Positions 55,968-64,000 of a stretch of 64,000 bases of DNA are shown here, piece by piece; position 1 is the first letter of the stretch; every line of letters starts with the position of its first letter. The translations under genes were made by a program, and so were the position numbers. Source of the DNA: an uncultured Verrucomicrobiota bacterium (GTDB lineage Bacteria > Verrucomicrobiota > Verrucomicrobiia > Opitutales > Opitutaceae); contig CAIQAB010000022.1 of the NCBI GenBank assembly GCA_903869675.1, positions 1-64,000 of the forward strand, written 5' to 3'. The notes below the pieces were generated by a model that saw only the letters and a program-made list of their open reading frames with translations, ran no database searches and had not been told where the DNA came from.

Positions 55968-57281
55968 ATGAATCACCCCGCCCGGCTGCCCCGCCGTTCC
56001 TTTCTTAAGTATCTCGCCGCCGGCGCCAGCCTGCCCCTCATCGTCCGCGCCCAGACCCTCGGCCTGGGCGGCCCTGCTCCCTCCGAAGTCATCACCATCG
56101 GCTGCATCGGCGTCGGTGGTCAGGGCAACGGCCTGATGGGCAACTTCCTCGGCAACCCCGCCTGCCGCGTCGTGGCCGTGTGCGACGTCGATGCCAGCCG
56201 CCTAGAAAAGGCCCGCCAAAGGGTGAACGAAAGCTACAACGCCACCGGCTGCGCCGCCTACGGCGATCATCGCGAATTGCTGGCCCACCCGGACCTCGAC
56301 GCCGTGGTGATCGCCACCCCTGACCACTGGCACGCGCTTATCACCGTCCACGCCGCCCAGGCCGGCAAACACGTCTATTGCGAAAAACCCGCCGCCACCT
56401 CCATCGCCGAGGGCCGGGCCATGGCGGACGCGGTCCGCCGCGCCGGAGTCGTCTGCCAGATTGGTAGCATGCAGCGCTCTTGGGGGGAGTTCCAACGCGT
56501 GGTCGAACTCGCCCGCAACGGCTTCCTCGGGGAAATTAAAAAGGTCACCGTCGGCTTGCCCGCCGGCCCCGACGCCCGCCCGGTCCCACCCGAGGTGCTG
56601 GCTAAGGGCGAAACTCCGCCGCCCACCCTCGACTACGACCGCTGGCTAGGCCCCGCCCCCGTCGTGCCCTACCACGCCGACCGCGTGCATTACCAGTGGC
56701 GCTGGCAATTCGCCTTCGGCGGCGGCCAAGTCACCGATTGGATCGGCCATCATTACGATATCGCCGCGCTCGCCACCAACGTGGCCCACCTGCAACCCGT
56801 CGCGATCCGCGCCGCCTCCGCCCGCTTCGACGACATCGGCGCCTTCATCGAGACTGCTACCGCCTACTCCTTCCAAGCTGTCTATGCCAACGGCACTGTC
56901 ATCGACACCGCCTCGTCGAATCCCGGCGGCACCCGCGTCGAGGGCACAAAAGGATGGGTCTACGCCAACCGCGGCGTGCTCGAGCACAGTTCCGAAGCCC
57001 TCCGCCGTATCGTCATACCCTCCCAAGGTTACACCCTCTCGGCCGGACCGCGCTCCCACACCGACGAATTCCTCGCCGCGATCACCACCCGGGCCACCCC
57101 GCGTTGCCCAGTAATCGAGGCCCACAACGTCGCCGCCGTCGCCCACCTCGCCAACGCCGCATTCCGCTCCGGCCTCTCCGAAGTCCGCTGGGATCCCACC
57201 ACTGAATCGCTCGTCGGCTGCCCCGAGGCCGAGCCATATTTGCACCGGACCTACCGCGCCCCCCACGCCCTTCCCGTCTAA
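55968..57281 (+). CDS. Tat-exported Gfo/Idh/MocA oxidoreductase, copy 2
   Basis: The 437 residues begin with a Tat signal (PRRSFLKYLAAGASLPL; RRSFLK at 9-14). The nucleotide loop is IGCIGVGGQGNG and the catalytic region keeps the canonical EKP (YCEKPAAT). The C-terminal half has W-R-W-Q-F-A-F-G-G-G-Q-V-T-D-W-I-G-H-H, the usual substrate-domain His block. It precedes the ThuA-HEAT gene by 18 bp. Confidence 0.9.
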   Translation: MNHPARLPRRSFLKYLAAGASLPLIVRAQTLGLGGPAPSEVITIGCIGVGGQGNGLMGNFLGNPACRVVAVCDVDASRLEKARQRVNESYNATGCAAYGDHRELLAHPDLDAVVIATPDHWHALITVHAAQAGKHVYCEKPAATSIAEGRAMADAVRRAGVVCQIGSMQRSWGEFQRVVELARNGFLGEIKKVTVGLPAGPDARPVPPEVLAKGETPPPTLDYDRWLGPAPVVPYHADRVHYQWRWQFAFGGGQVTDWIGHHYDIAALATNVAHLQPVAIRAASARFDDIGAFIETATAYSFQAVYANGTVIDTASSNPGGTRVEGTKGWVYANRGVLEHSSEALRRIVIPSQGYTLSAGPRSHTDEFLAAITTRATPRCPVIEAHNVAAVAHLANAAFRSGLSEVRWDPTTESLVGCPEAEPYLHRTYRAPHALPV

Positions 57282-57299
57282 ACCCGCCCGCCCCCGGCC

Positions 57300-60101
57300 A
57301 TGCATCCCACCCGCTTTTTCCCGCTCGTCATAGCCCTAGCCGCCACTCTCGGCGCGCAAACCCCGCCGCCCCCGCCGGCCGCCCCCGCCGCCAAACCGAC
57401 CGCGCTCGCCCCTCTGACCGAGGCCGAACGCAGCGCCATCGCCGCCGCCCTCCCCGCCCGCGCCCGCGCCACGCCCGCCCATCCCCGCCGGGTGCTGGTA
57501 TTCGACCGCACCGAGGGCTACGTGCACGCCTCCATCCCCTTCGGCGACGAAGCCCTCGTCCGCCTCGGCGAAAAAACCGGTGCCTACACCGCGAACGTAA
57601 GCGCCGAAATGGCCGCATTCTCACCCGCTTCCCTCGCCAGCTACGATGCGGTCGTGTTTCACAACACCACCCGCCTCGCCTTCACCGACCCCGCCCACCG
57701 CCAGGCCCTGCTCGACTTCGTCGCCGCCGGCAAGGGCGTAGCCGGCATCCACGCCGCGACCGATAATTTCCCTACCTGGCCCGAGGGCCAGGACCTAATC
57801 GGTGGCGTCTTCCACAGCCACCCCTGGCGCGCCAACGACGTCTCCGCCATCAAGCTCGACGAACCCGCCCACGTGCTTAACTCCGCCTTCGCCGGCCGCG
57901 GTTTCTGGGTCCGTGAAGAACTCTACCAAATCGCCGGCCCCTACGGCCGCGACCATCAGCGCGTGCTCCTAAGCCTCGATATGAGCCGACCGGAAAACGC
58001 CCGCCCCGGCGACGCTCTGAAACGCACCGATGGCGATTTCCCCGTGAGCTGGATCAAGACCCGCGGCGCCGGCCGCGTGTTCTACACCTCCCTCGGCCAC
58101 AACAAGGACATCTTTACCACGCCGGAAATACTCCAGCATATCCTCGACGGCCTCCAGTTCGCCCTCGGCGACCTCTCCGCCGACGCCACCCCGTCCGCGT
58201 CGTTACGAACTCAACCCACCCCGGCCCTCGCGCCCGACGACCACACCCCGATCCAAAACCGCCCTGTCGCTGTCTCCACTCCCGTCGCCCCCGAGCCCTG
58301 GGCCGAGCTCGCCGCCTACACCCCCGCCCGCCAGCCCGAAGCCGGACCGCGCGCCATCACCCGCCTACTTCGCGGCCTTCCGCCGGCCGAACGTATCGCC
58401 TTCGAGCCACGCTTGCTCGCGATCCTGAATAGCCCGTCTGCACCCCTCGCCGCCCGCCGAGAATGCCTCCACCTGCTCGCCCTCACCAGCGGCCCAGGCG
58501 CAGTCCCCGCGCTGGAAAAAGCCGCCTCCACGGCAGAACTCCTCTCCGATGCCTGCACCGTTCTCACCGGCTTCGCCACCCCCGAAGCCGACGCCGCCCG
58601 CCTGCGCCTGCTCGAGTCCATCCGTGAACCCGACGGCCGCGTAACCGTGATCAACACCTTCATCACCAGCCCCCGCCCCGCCGCGCTAAAAACCCTCGCC
58701 GCCGCCGCCAGCGAACCCGCTCCAGTCGGCCCCGCCGCCCTCGAATCCCTCGCCTCTCTCGCCACCCCTGACGCCCTCCGCGTCCTGCTGAAACTCCCCC
58801 GCAAAGGTGACCTCGCGGCCAGCCGTCGCGCCGCCCTCGTCGCCGCCGCCGACCGCGCCCTCCGCCTCGCGCCCTCCCCGGTTCAACGCCGCGCCGCTAC
58901 GCGTGTCGCCGAAACCCTGCTCGGCGAAGCAGGCACCCCGACGGAACGCATAACCGCCGCCCGCCTGCTGCTCTCCGCCCGCGGCGCCGAGGCCACCAAA
59001 ACCCTCCTGCCTCTCCTGGCTGAACCCGCCGTCGCCGCCGACCTCGCGCGCGCCCTCGCCCTCCTGGCCGACGCCCGCGTTTTAACCCTGCTAAAAGACC
59101 GCCTCGCCAATCTTCCCGACACCGCCCAACTCGCCGCCATCACCGCCGCCGGAGAAACCCACTCGTCCGTCGCCGTGCCGTTCCTGCTCCACTCGCTCGC
59201 TTCGGCCACCCCTTCCGCTCGACCCGCCGCCGCCCTCGCCCTCGGCCGCTGCGGCGACACCAGCGTAGCCGATTCCCTGGTCGCGACCCTCGCCGCCCCC
59301 GGCCCGCTGGCCGATGCCGCCCGCGAAGCCCTCTCCCGCCTACCCGCACCCGCCACCGAAGACCTGCTCCGCGACCGCCTCGCCATCGCCGCCGGCTCCG
59401 AAACCCGAGCTGCCCTTTTACGCGTGCTCGCCGCCCGTCAGGACCGTGCCACCTTCCCGCTTGCCGTCTCCGCCTGTGCCGAACCCGACGCCAACATCCG
59501 TGCCGCCGCCTTTGAGACCATCGCCACCCTCGTCCGCTCAGGAGATCTCACCGCCGTGACTGCACTCGAGCCCCGCCTGCAAAAAAGCGCCGACCGCCGG
59601 GAATGGCGGCGCGCCCTCTTCGCCGCCACCAGCCTCGAGCCCGATCCCGCCGACGCCGTCCGCACGCTCTGCGCCGTGCTCGCCGCCCCTGGCACTGCGG
59701 AACGCCCCACTCTCATCGGCGCCCTCACTCTTGTTACCCACCCTGACGCTGATGCGGCCCTGCGCTCCCTGCTCGAAAATCCAGATGCCGAAAAACGCCG
59801 GGAGGTCGTGCGCGCTCTTTCTACCGCGCGCACCGAGGGCGCGCTCGCCCTCCTGCTCGCCCACGCTGGCAGCAGCACAGCTTCAGACGAGCGCATCCTC
59901 GCCTTGCGCGGCTACCTCGACACCGTCGCCAACCTACCCTTTTTATCCCGCAAAAGGCAGGTCGCCGGCTACCGCGAAGCCTGGCCGCTCACCGAACGCC
60001 AAGAGGAAAAACGCGCCATTCTCGACGCCGTGCGCCACATCAAAGGTTCCGAGGCGGACGCCTTCGTGAAACTCCACGAAAACGAACTCGCCGCACCCTG
60101 A
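57300..60101 (+). CDS. ThuA-like domain plus HEAT-repeat exported protein
   Basis: The 933 residues start with a signal peptide (FFPLVIALAATLGAQ). Residues ~60-300 are a ThuA-like glutamine-amidotransferase fold: VLVFDRTEGYVHASI, VVFHNTT, GVAGIHAATDNFPTWPEG, VFHSHPW and FYTSLGHNKDIF. The rest, ~330-900, is Ala/Leu-rich helical repeat of HEAT type. Planctomycetal relatives often add heme c domains; none (no CxxCH) is here. ThuA proteins are tied to trehalose or keto-sugar use; the exact reaction is unknown. Partner of the two neighbouring oxidoreductases by position. Confidence 0.8.
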   Translation: MHPTRFFPLVIALAATLGAQTPPPPPAAPAAKPTALAPLTEAERSAIAAALPARARATPAHPRRVLVFDRTEGYVHASIPFGDEALVRLGEKTGAYTANVSAEMAAFSPASLASYDAVVFHNTTRLAFTDPAHRQALLDFVAAGKGVAGIHAATDNFPTWPEGQDLIGGVFHSHPWRANDVSAIKLDEPAHVLNSAFAGRGFWVREELYQIAGPYGRDHQRVLLSLDMSRPENARPGDALKRTDGDFPVSWIKTRGAGRVFYTSLGHNKDIFTTPEILQHILDGLQFALGDLSADATPSASLRTQPTPALAPDDHTPIQNRPVAVSTPVAPEPWAELAAYTPARQPEAGPRAITRLLRGLPPAERIAFEPRLLAILNSPSAPLAARRECLHLLALTSGPGAVPALEKAASTAELLSDACTVLTGFATPEADAARLRLLESIREPDGRVTVINTFITSPRPAALKTLAAAASEPAPVGPAALESLASLATPDALRVLLKLPRKGDLAASRRAALVAAADRALRLAPSPVQRRAATRVAETLLGEAGTPTERITAARLLLSARGAEATKTLLPLLAEPAVAADLARALALLADARVLTLLKDRLANLPDTAQLAAITAAGETHSSVAVPFLLHSLASATPSARPAAALALGRCGDTSVADSLVATLAAPGPLADAAREALSRLPAPATEDLLRDRLAIAAGSETRAALLRVLAARQDRATFPLAVSACAEPDANIRAAAFETIATLVRSGDLTAVTALEPRLQKSADRREWRRALFAATSLEPDPADAVRTLCAVLAAPGTAERPTLIGALTLVTHPDADAALRSLLENPDAEKRREVVRALSTARTEGALALLLAHAGSSTASDERILALRGYLDTVANLPFLSRKRQVAGYREAWPLTERQEEKRAILDAVRHIKGSEADAFVKLHENELAAP

Positions 60102-60130
60102 TCCTGAATCTTTGCCTGCCTTTTGCTGCC

Positions 60131-60648
60131 ATGACCACCCCTCAAACTTCCCAACTCTGCTTCAGCGGCCGCACCCTTGGCTTTCTCTGTCTACGCCTTT
60201 GGCTAGGCCTGCGCGCGCTCATGGCCGGCGTGGAGAAATTCTCCGCTCGCGTGACCATCCAGGAACCCCTGCTCGGCGCCGACGGCGCGCCCGACCCGAG
60301 CGGTGCCATCGTCGAGATAGAGAAAAAGGTCTATGGTCTTTCCCATTACCACGCCGTGCCTGATTCGCTCGCTACCAAGTTCGCCGAAGAACCCCTCCTG
60401 CCCGCACTCCTCACCCGCCCCTTCTTCGCCGCCCTCGGTCCCGCCCTGCTGGTCCTCGGCCTCCTCCTGTTGCTTGGCGTCGCCACCCGCTGGACGCTGT
60501 TTGCCATGGGCGCGCTCTACACCTTTCTCACCGTCGGCCTGATGTTGATCGGTCAGGACGCCGGCGTTTCCTGGCTCGCCATCCACATCGGTCTCGTCGC
60601 CTTGGCCCTTGCCCTTGCGGAGCACAACCGCATCGCCCTCACCCGCGC

Positions 60649-60652
<4 letters not shown>
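60131..60652 (+). CDS. DoxX-like membrane protein
   Basis: The 173 residues have four hydrophobic segments: LGFLCLRLWLGLRALMAGVEKFSA at the start, a periplasmic loop, then three segments (ALLVLGLLLLLGVATRW..., MGALYTFLTVGLMLIG..., WLAIHIGLVALALALA). The R-L-x-x-G...K-F pattern of helix 1 is DoxX-like. DoxX/DoxD proteins touch the quinone pool in some systems. Its stop overlaps the start of oxidoreductase copy 3 (ATGA), so the two are translated together, which suggests a physical partnership. Confidence 0.7.
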
Positions 60653-61977
<1,325 letters not shown>

Positions 61978-61997
61978 TCAAAGCCCCCTCCCTCCCG

Positions 61998-62657
61998 ATG
62001 CACCCCCTCCGCCTCGCCCTCGCCCTGCTCCTCACCGCCGCCCCCGGTCTGCGCGCCGAAGACCAGAAGCCCCTCGTCACCGAGTTACCCAAACCCCTCT
62101 TCGTCGGCACGCCTGCACCCATCAAGGTCGCAAATCTCGAACCCGCCCGCTCCGGCGCCCGGCCGGCCTTCCTCATTCCCGCCGCCGCCCAAAACCTCGC
62201 CCTGAAAAAGCCCGTGACCGGCAGCGACGCCCAGCCTTTGCTCGGCGATCTGGAACTACTCACCGACGGAGATAAAGACGGCTCCGAGGGCAGCTACGTC
62301 GAGCTCGCTCCCGGCACCCAGTGGGTGCAGCTCGACCTCGGCGCCCCCGCCACCCTCCACGCCCTGCTCGTCTGGCACTTCCACGCCCAAGCCCGCGCCT
62401 ACCTCGGCGTCGTCGCCCAGATCTCCGATGACCCCGATTTCATCCGCGATGTGACCACGGTCTACAACAACGACGTTCAAAACCTCTGCGGCCAAGGCGC
62501 CGGTAAGGACCAGACCTACATCGAGACTTACGAAGGCCGCCTCATCGACGCCAAGGGCACCCGCGGTCGCTACGTGCGCCTCTATTCACGCGGCAACTCC
62601 GCCAACTCACTCAACCACTACATAGAGATCGAGGCCTGGGGCGTGCCTGCGCCCTAG
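61998..62657 (+). CDS. Exported discoidin-like (F5/8 type C-like) protein
   Basis: The ATG at 61998 gives 219 residues with a signal peptide (LRLALALLLTAAPGLRA). The mature part contains NLALKKPVTGSDAQPLLGDLELLTDGDKDG, WVQLDLGAPATLHALLVWHFH and RGRYVRLYSRGNS...YIEIEAWG, the beta-sandwich pattern of F5/8 type C carbohydrate-binding modules. It may bind a glycan and serve the upstream oxidoreductase. It starts 20 bp after copy 3. Confidence 0.75.
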   Translation: MHPLRLALALLLTAAPGLRAEDQKPLVTELPKPLFVGTPAPIKVANLEPARSGARPAFLIPAAAQNLALKKPVTGSDAQPLLGDLELLTDGDKDGSEGSYVELAPGTQWVQLDLGAPATLHALLVWHFHAQARAYLGVVAQISDDPDFIRDVTTVYNNDVQNLCGQGAGKDQTYIETYEGRLIDAKGTRGRYVRLYSRGNSANSLNHYIEIEAWGVPAP

Positions 62658-62733
62658 GCACTTCCGGCCCGCGAACCCCCGCGCCGCCCCATGCCTCGCC
62701 CCAACCACCGCCGCCGCTCAGGGCGCGACCGGC

Positions 62734-64000
62734 ATGTTTGACTCCAAAGCCGAGTATACTGCGGCTGGACTCCGCCCACTCCGGCGGTTCACGCCCGTCC
62801 TATTCGTATTCGCCCTAGCCCTGCTTGTCCGGCTGCCCGGCCTGGACTCCCGTCCCATGCATACCGACGAGGCGGTGAACGCGTTTATCCTCGAGGAGAC
62901 GATCACTTCCGGGACCCACCACTACCGCGCTCACGATCACCACGGCCCCACCCTCTATTACGCCGCCGCCGGTCTACTCGCCCCCGCCGGCCTGCGCCAC
63001 GCGGCCGAATTCAAGGCCTGGCACCTACGCCTCATTCCCGTCCTCTGCGGGGCGGGCTTCGCCGCCGCCGCGTTCCTTTTCCAACCATGGTTGGGCCCTA
63101 CCGCTAGCTGCGCAGCCGCCCTCACCCTCGCCCTCGCCGCGCCTTTCGTCTACTACAGCGGCTACTTCATTCACGAGACGCTGCTGCTCTTACTCTTCGC
63201 CGGTTGGCTCGCCGCTTTCTGGCGCTGGCGAGAATCGGACCGCCCGGGCCACGCCGCTGTCGCCGGCCTGCTCGCCGGCCTGATGCTCGCCACCAAGGAA
63301 ACCGCCGCCCTCCTGCTCGGCCTCTTCGCCCTCGCCGGCCTGGTCGGCCTGCGTTTCTCCGCCCCCCATACTAACGATCCCGTTCGCCCCCGCCGCTTGC
63401 TCGGCCTCGCCCTCCAAACAACGGTCGCCTTTGCCGTCGTGGCACTGCTTTTCAGCGGCTTCGGCCGCGAACCCGCCGGCGCCCTCGACCTCTTCCGTGC
63501 AATCGGCGCCCAGACCGGACGGGGCCTGGGTAACGAACACGCCTACCCTTGGTTCACCTACCTCCGCTGGGCCTTCGCCCCCGCCCCCGTCGGGCTTCCC
63601 TGGACGGCTTGGTTGCTCGCCAGCGGCGCCGCCTTTGGACTGTGGCGCCACCGACGCGACGCCTTCATACGCTGGCTCGGCTCGGGCGGTATGCTGGTGT
63701 TTCTCGCCTTTTCCGCCCTGCCCTACAAAACCCCCTGGCTGATGCTCGCGTGGCTGCTGCCCCTCGCCCTCCTCGCCGGCCTCGGTGCTGCGACGGCTTG
63801 GTCCGCGCTTAGCCTCCGCCCCGCCCTACGCGCCGCCGCCACCGTGCTGGTCGTCGCCTGGTTGGCGACCGAGACTTACGCGCGCTGCGTGCGCCATGCC
63901 GTCGATCCGGGCAACCCGCTCGCTTATTCCCCCAGCAGCCCTGACCTAGCACGCCTCGAAAACACCCTCGCCCGCCTGCCCGACGGGGATCTCGTTCAGG
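62734..64000 (+). CDS. Agl23/TIGR03663-like GT-C membrane protein, 3' end cut by window
   Basis: The frame is open from ATG 62734 to the window end, about 422 residues without a stop. The N-terminal PMHTDEAVNAF (acidic loop after the first span) followed by HHGPTLYY, and the later LPYKTPWLMLAWLLP, are marks of TIGR03663 proteins (flippase-associated Agl23-like; GT-C fold glycosyltransferases). At least eight hydrophobic segments follow. It should transfer sugars from a lipid carrier on the outer face of the inner membrane. It lies 76 bp after the discoidin-like gene. Confidence 0.8.
   Translation, partial: MFDSKAEYTAAGLRPLRRFTPVLFVFALALLVRLPGLDSRPMHTDEAVNAFILEETITSGTHHYRAHDHHGPTLYYAAAGLLAPAGLRHAAEFKAWHLRLIPVLCGAGFAAAAFLFQPWLGPTASCAAALTLALAAPFVYYSGYFIHETLLLLLFAGWLAAFWRWRESDRPGHAAVAGLLAGLMLATKETAALLLGLFALAGLVGLRFSAPHTNDPVRPRRLLGLALQTTVAFAVVALLFSGFGREPAGALDLFRAIGAQTGRGLGNEHAYPWFTYLRWAFAPAPVGLPWTAWLLASGAAFGLWRHRRDAFIRWLGSGGMLVFLAFSALPYKTPWLMLAWLLPLALLAGLGAATAWSALSLRPALRAAATVLVVAWLATETYARCVRHAVDPGNPLAYSPSSPDLARLENTLARLPDGDLVQ

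Overview
The window reads as a chromosomal segment of a high-GC, Gram-negative bacterium, most likely Verrucomicrobiota close to Opitutaceae (inference). Outer-membrane and lipid A/LPS genes (an LpxL-like acyltransferase, kdsA, lspA, LPS-type glycosyltransferases) show a Gram-negative envelope. Several Tat-exported Gfo/Idh/MocA oxidoreductases sit with DUF1080 and ThuA proteins, a combination typical of Verrucomicrobiota and Planctomycetota. Oxygen-dependent hemF suggests aerobic or facultative life. GC is about 65% by eye except in the first 0.8 kb. I see no rRNA, tRNA or CRISPR array.

Layout. 0-0.8 kb: cut end of a BspA-like leucine-rich-repeat surface protein of lower GC. 1-7 kb: possible metal-handling and redox block with a fused MbnP-like/di-heme peroxidase (MbnH-like) protein, a YHYH protein, an unknown exported protein, a thioredoxin-like [2Fe-2S] ferredoxin and a His-rich membrane protein. 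A truncated copy of the unknown gene lies exactly 4,000 bp from the intact one, beside an IS-end-like motif. 7-18 kb: housekeeping (dacA, rlmF, prfC, rlmI), an oppD/oppF ATPase pair without permeases, and a translationally coupled LPS group (acyltransferase, ELM1-like, GT4). 18-21 kb: rpsO-pnp with two clear terminators. 21-27 kb: eda with a regulator remnant, a purine permease, a tandem GTP cyclohydrolase II protein and a double-SIS protein. 27-40 kb: rodZ-like gene, hemF-hemE-hemY, ileS, a histone-H1-like/DksA fusion, lspA, ppx/gppA-like, rluD-like, trmO and a zincin. 40-47 kb: a Spy-like protein, a PfkB kinase, pyrG, kdsA, a deoxyribosyltransferase-like gene, upp and suhB. 47-51 kb: a YbhG/F/S-type exporter. 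52-63 kb: an exported sugar-oxidation locus (MFS transporter; three Tat-type Gfo/Idh/MocA oxidoreductases; DUF1080; ThuA-HEAT; a DoxX-like membrane protein; a discoidin-like protein), then a membrane protein of the Agl23/TIGR03663 type cut by the window end.

Working together: the 53-62 kb genes look like a periplasmic route that oxidises glycosides at a ring carbon, cleaves the keto-sugar and imports products. The hem genes supply heme, which the di-heme protein at 1.5-3.4 kb needs. kdsA and the acyltransferase/ELM1/GT4 genes serve LPS assembly. upp, pyrG, the AzgA-type permease, the deoxyribosyltransferase and the PfkB kinase serve nucleotide salvage and synthesis. Start sites were often moved inward from the longest frame, using signal peptides, family starts or operon spacing.
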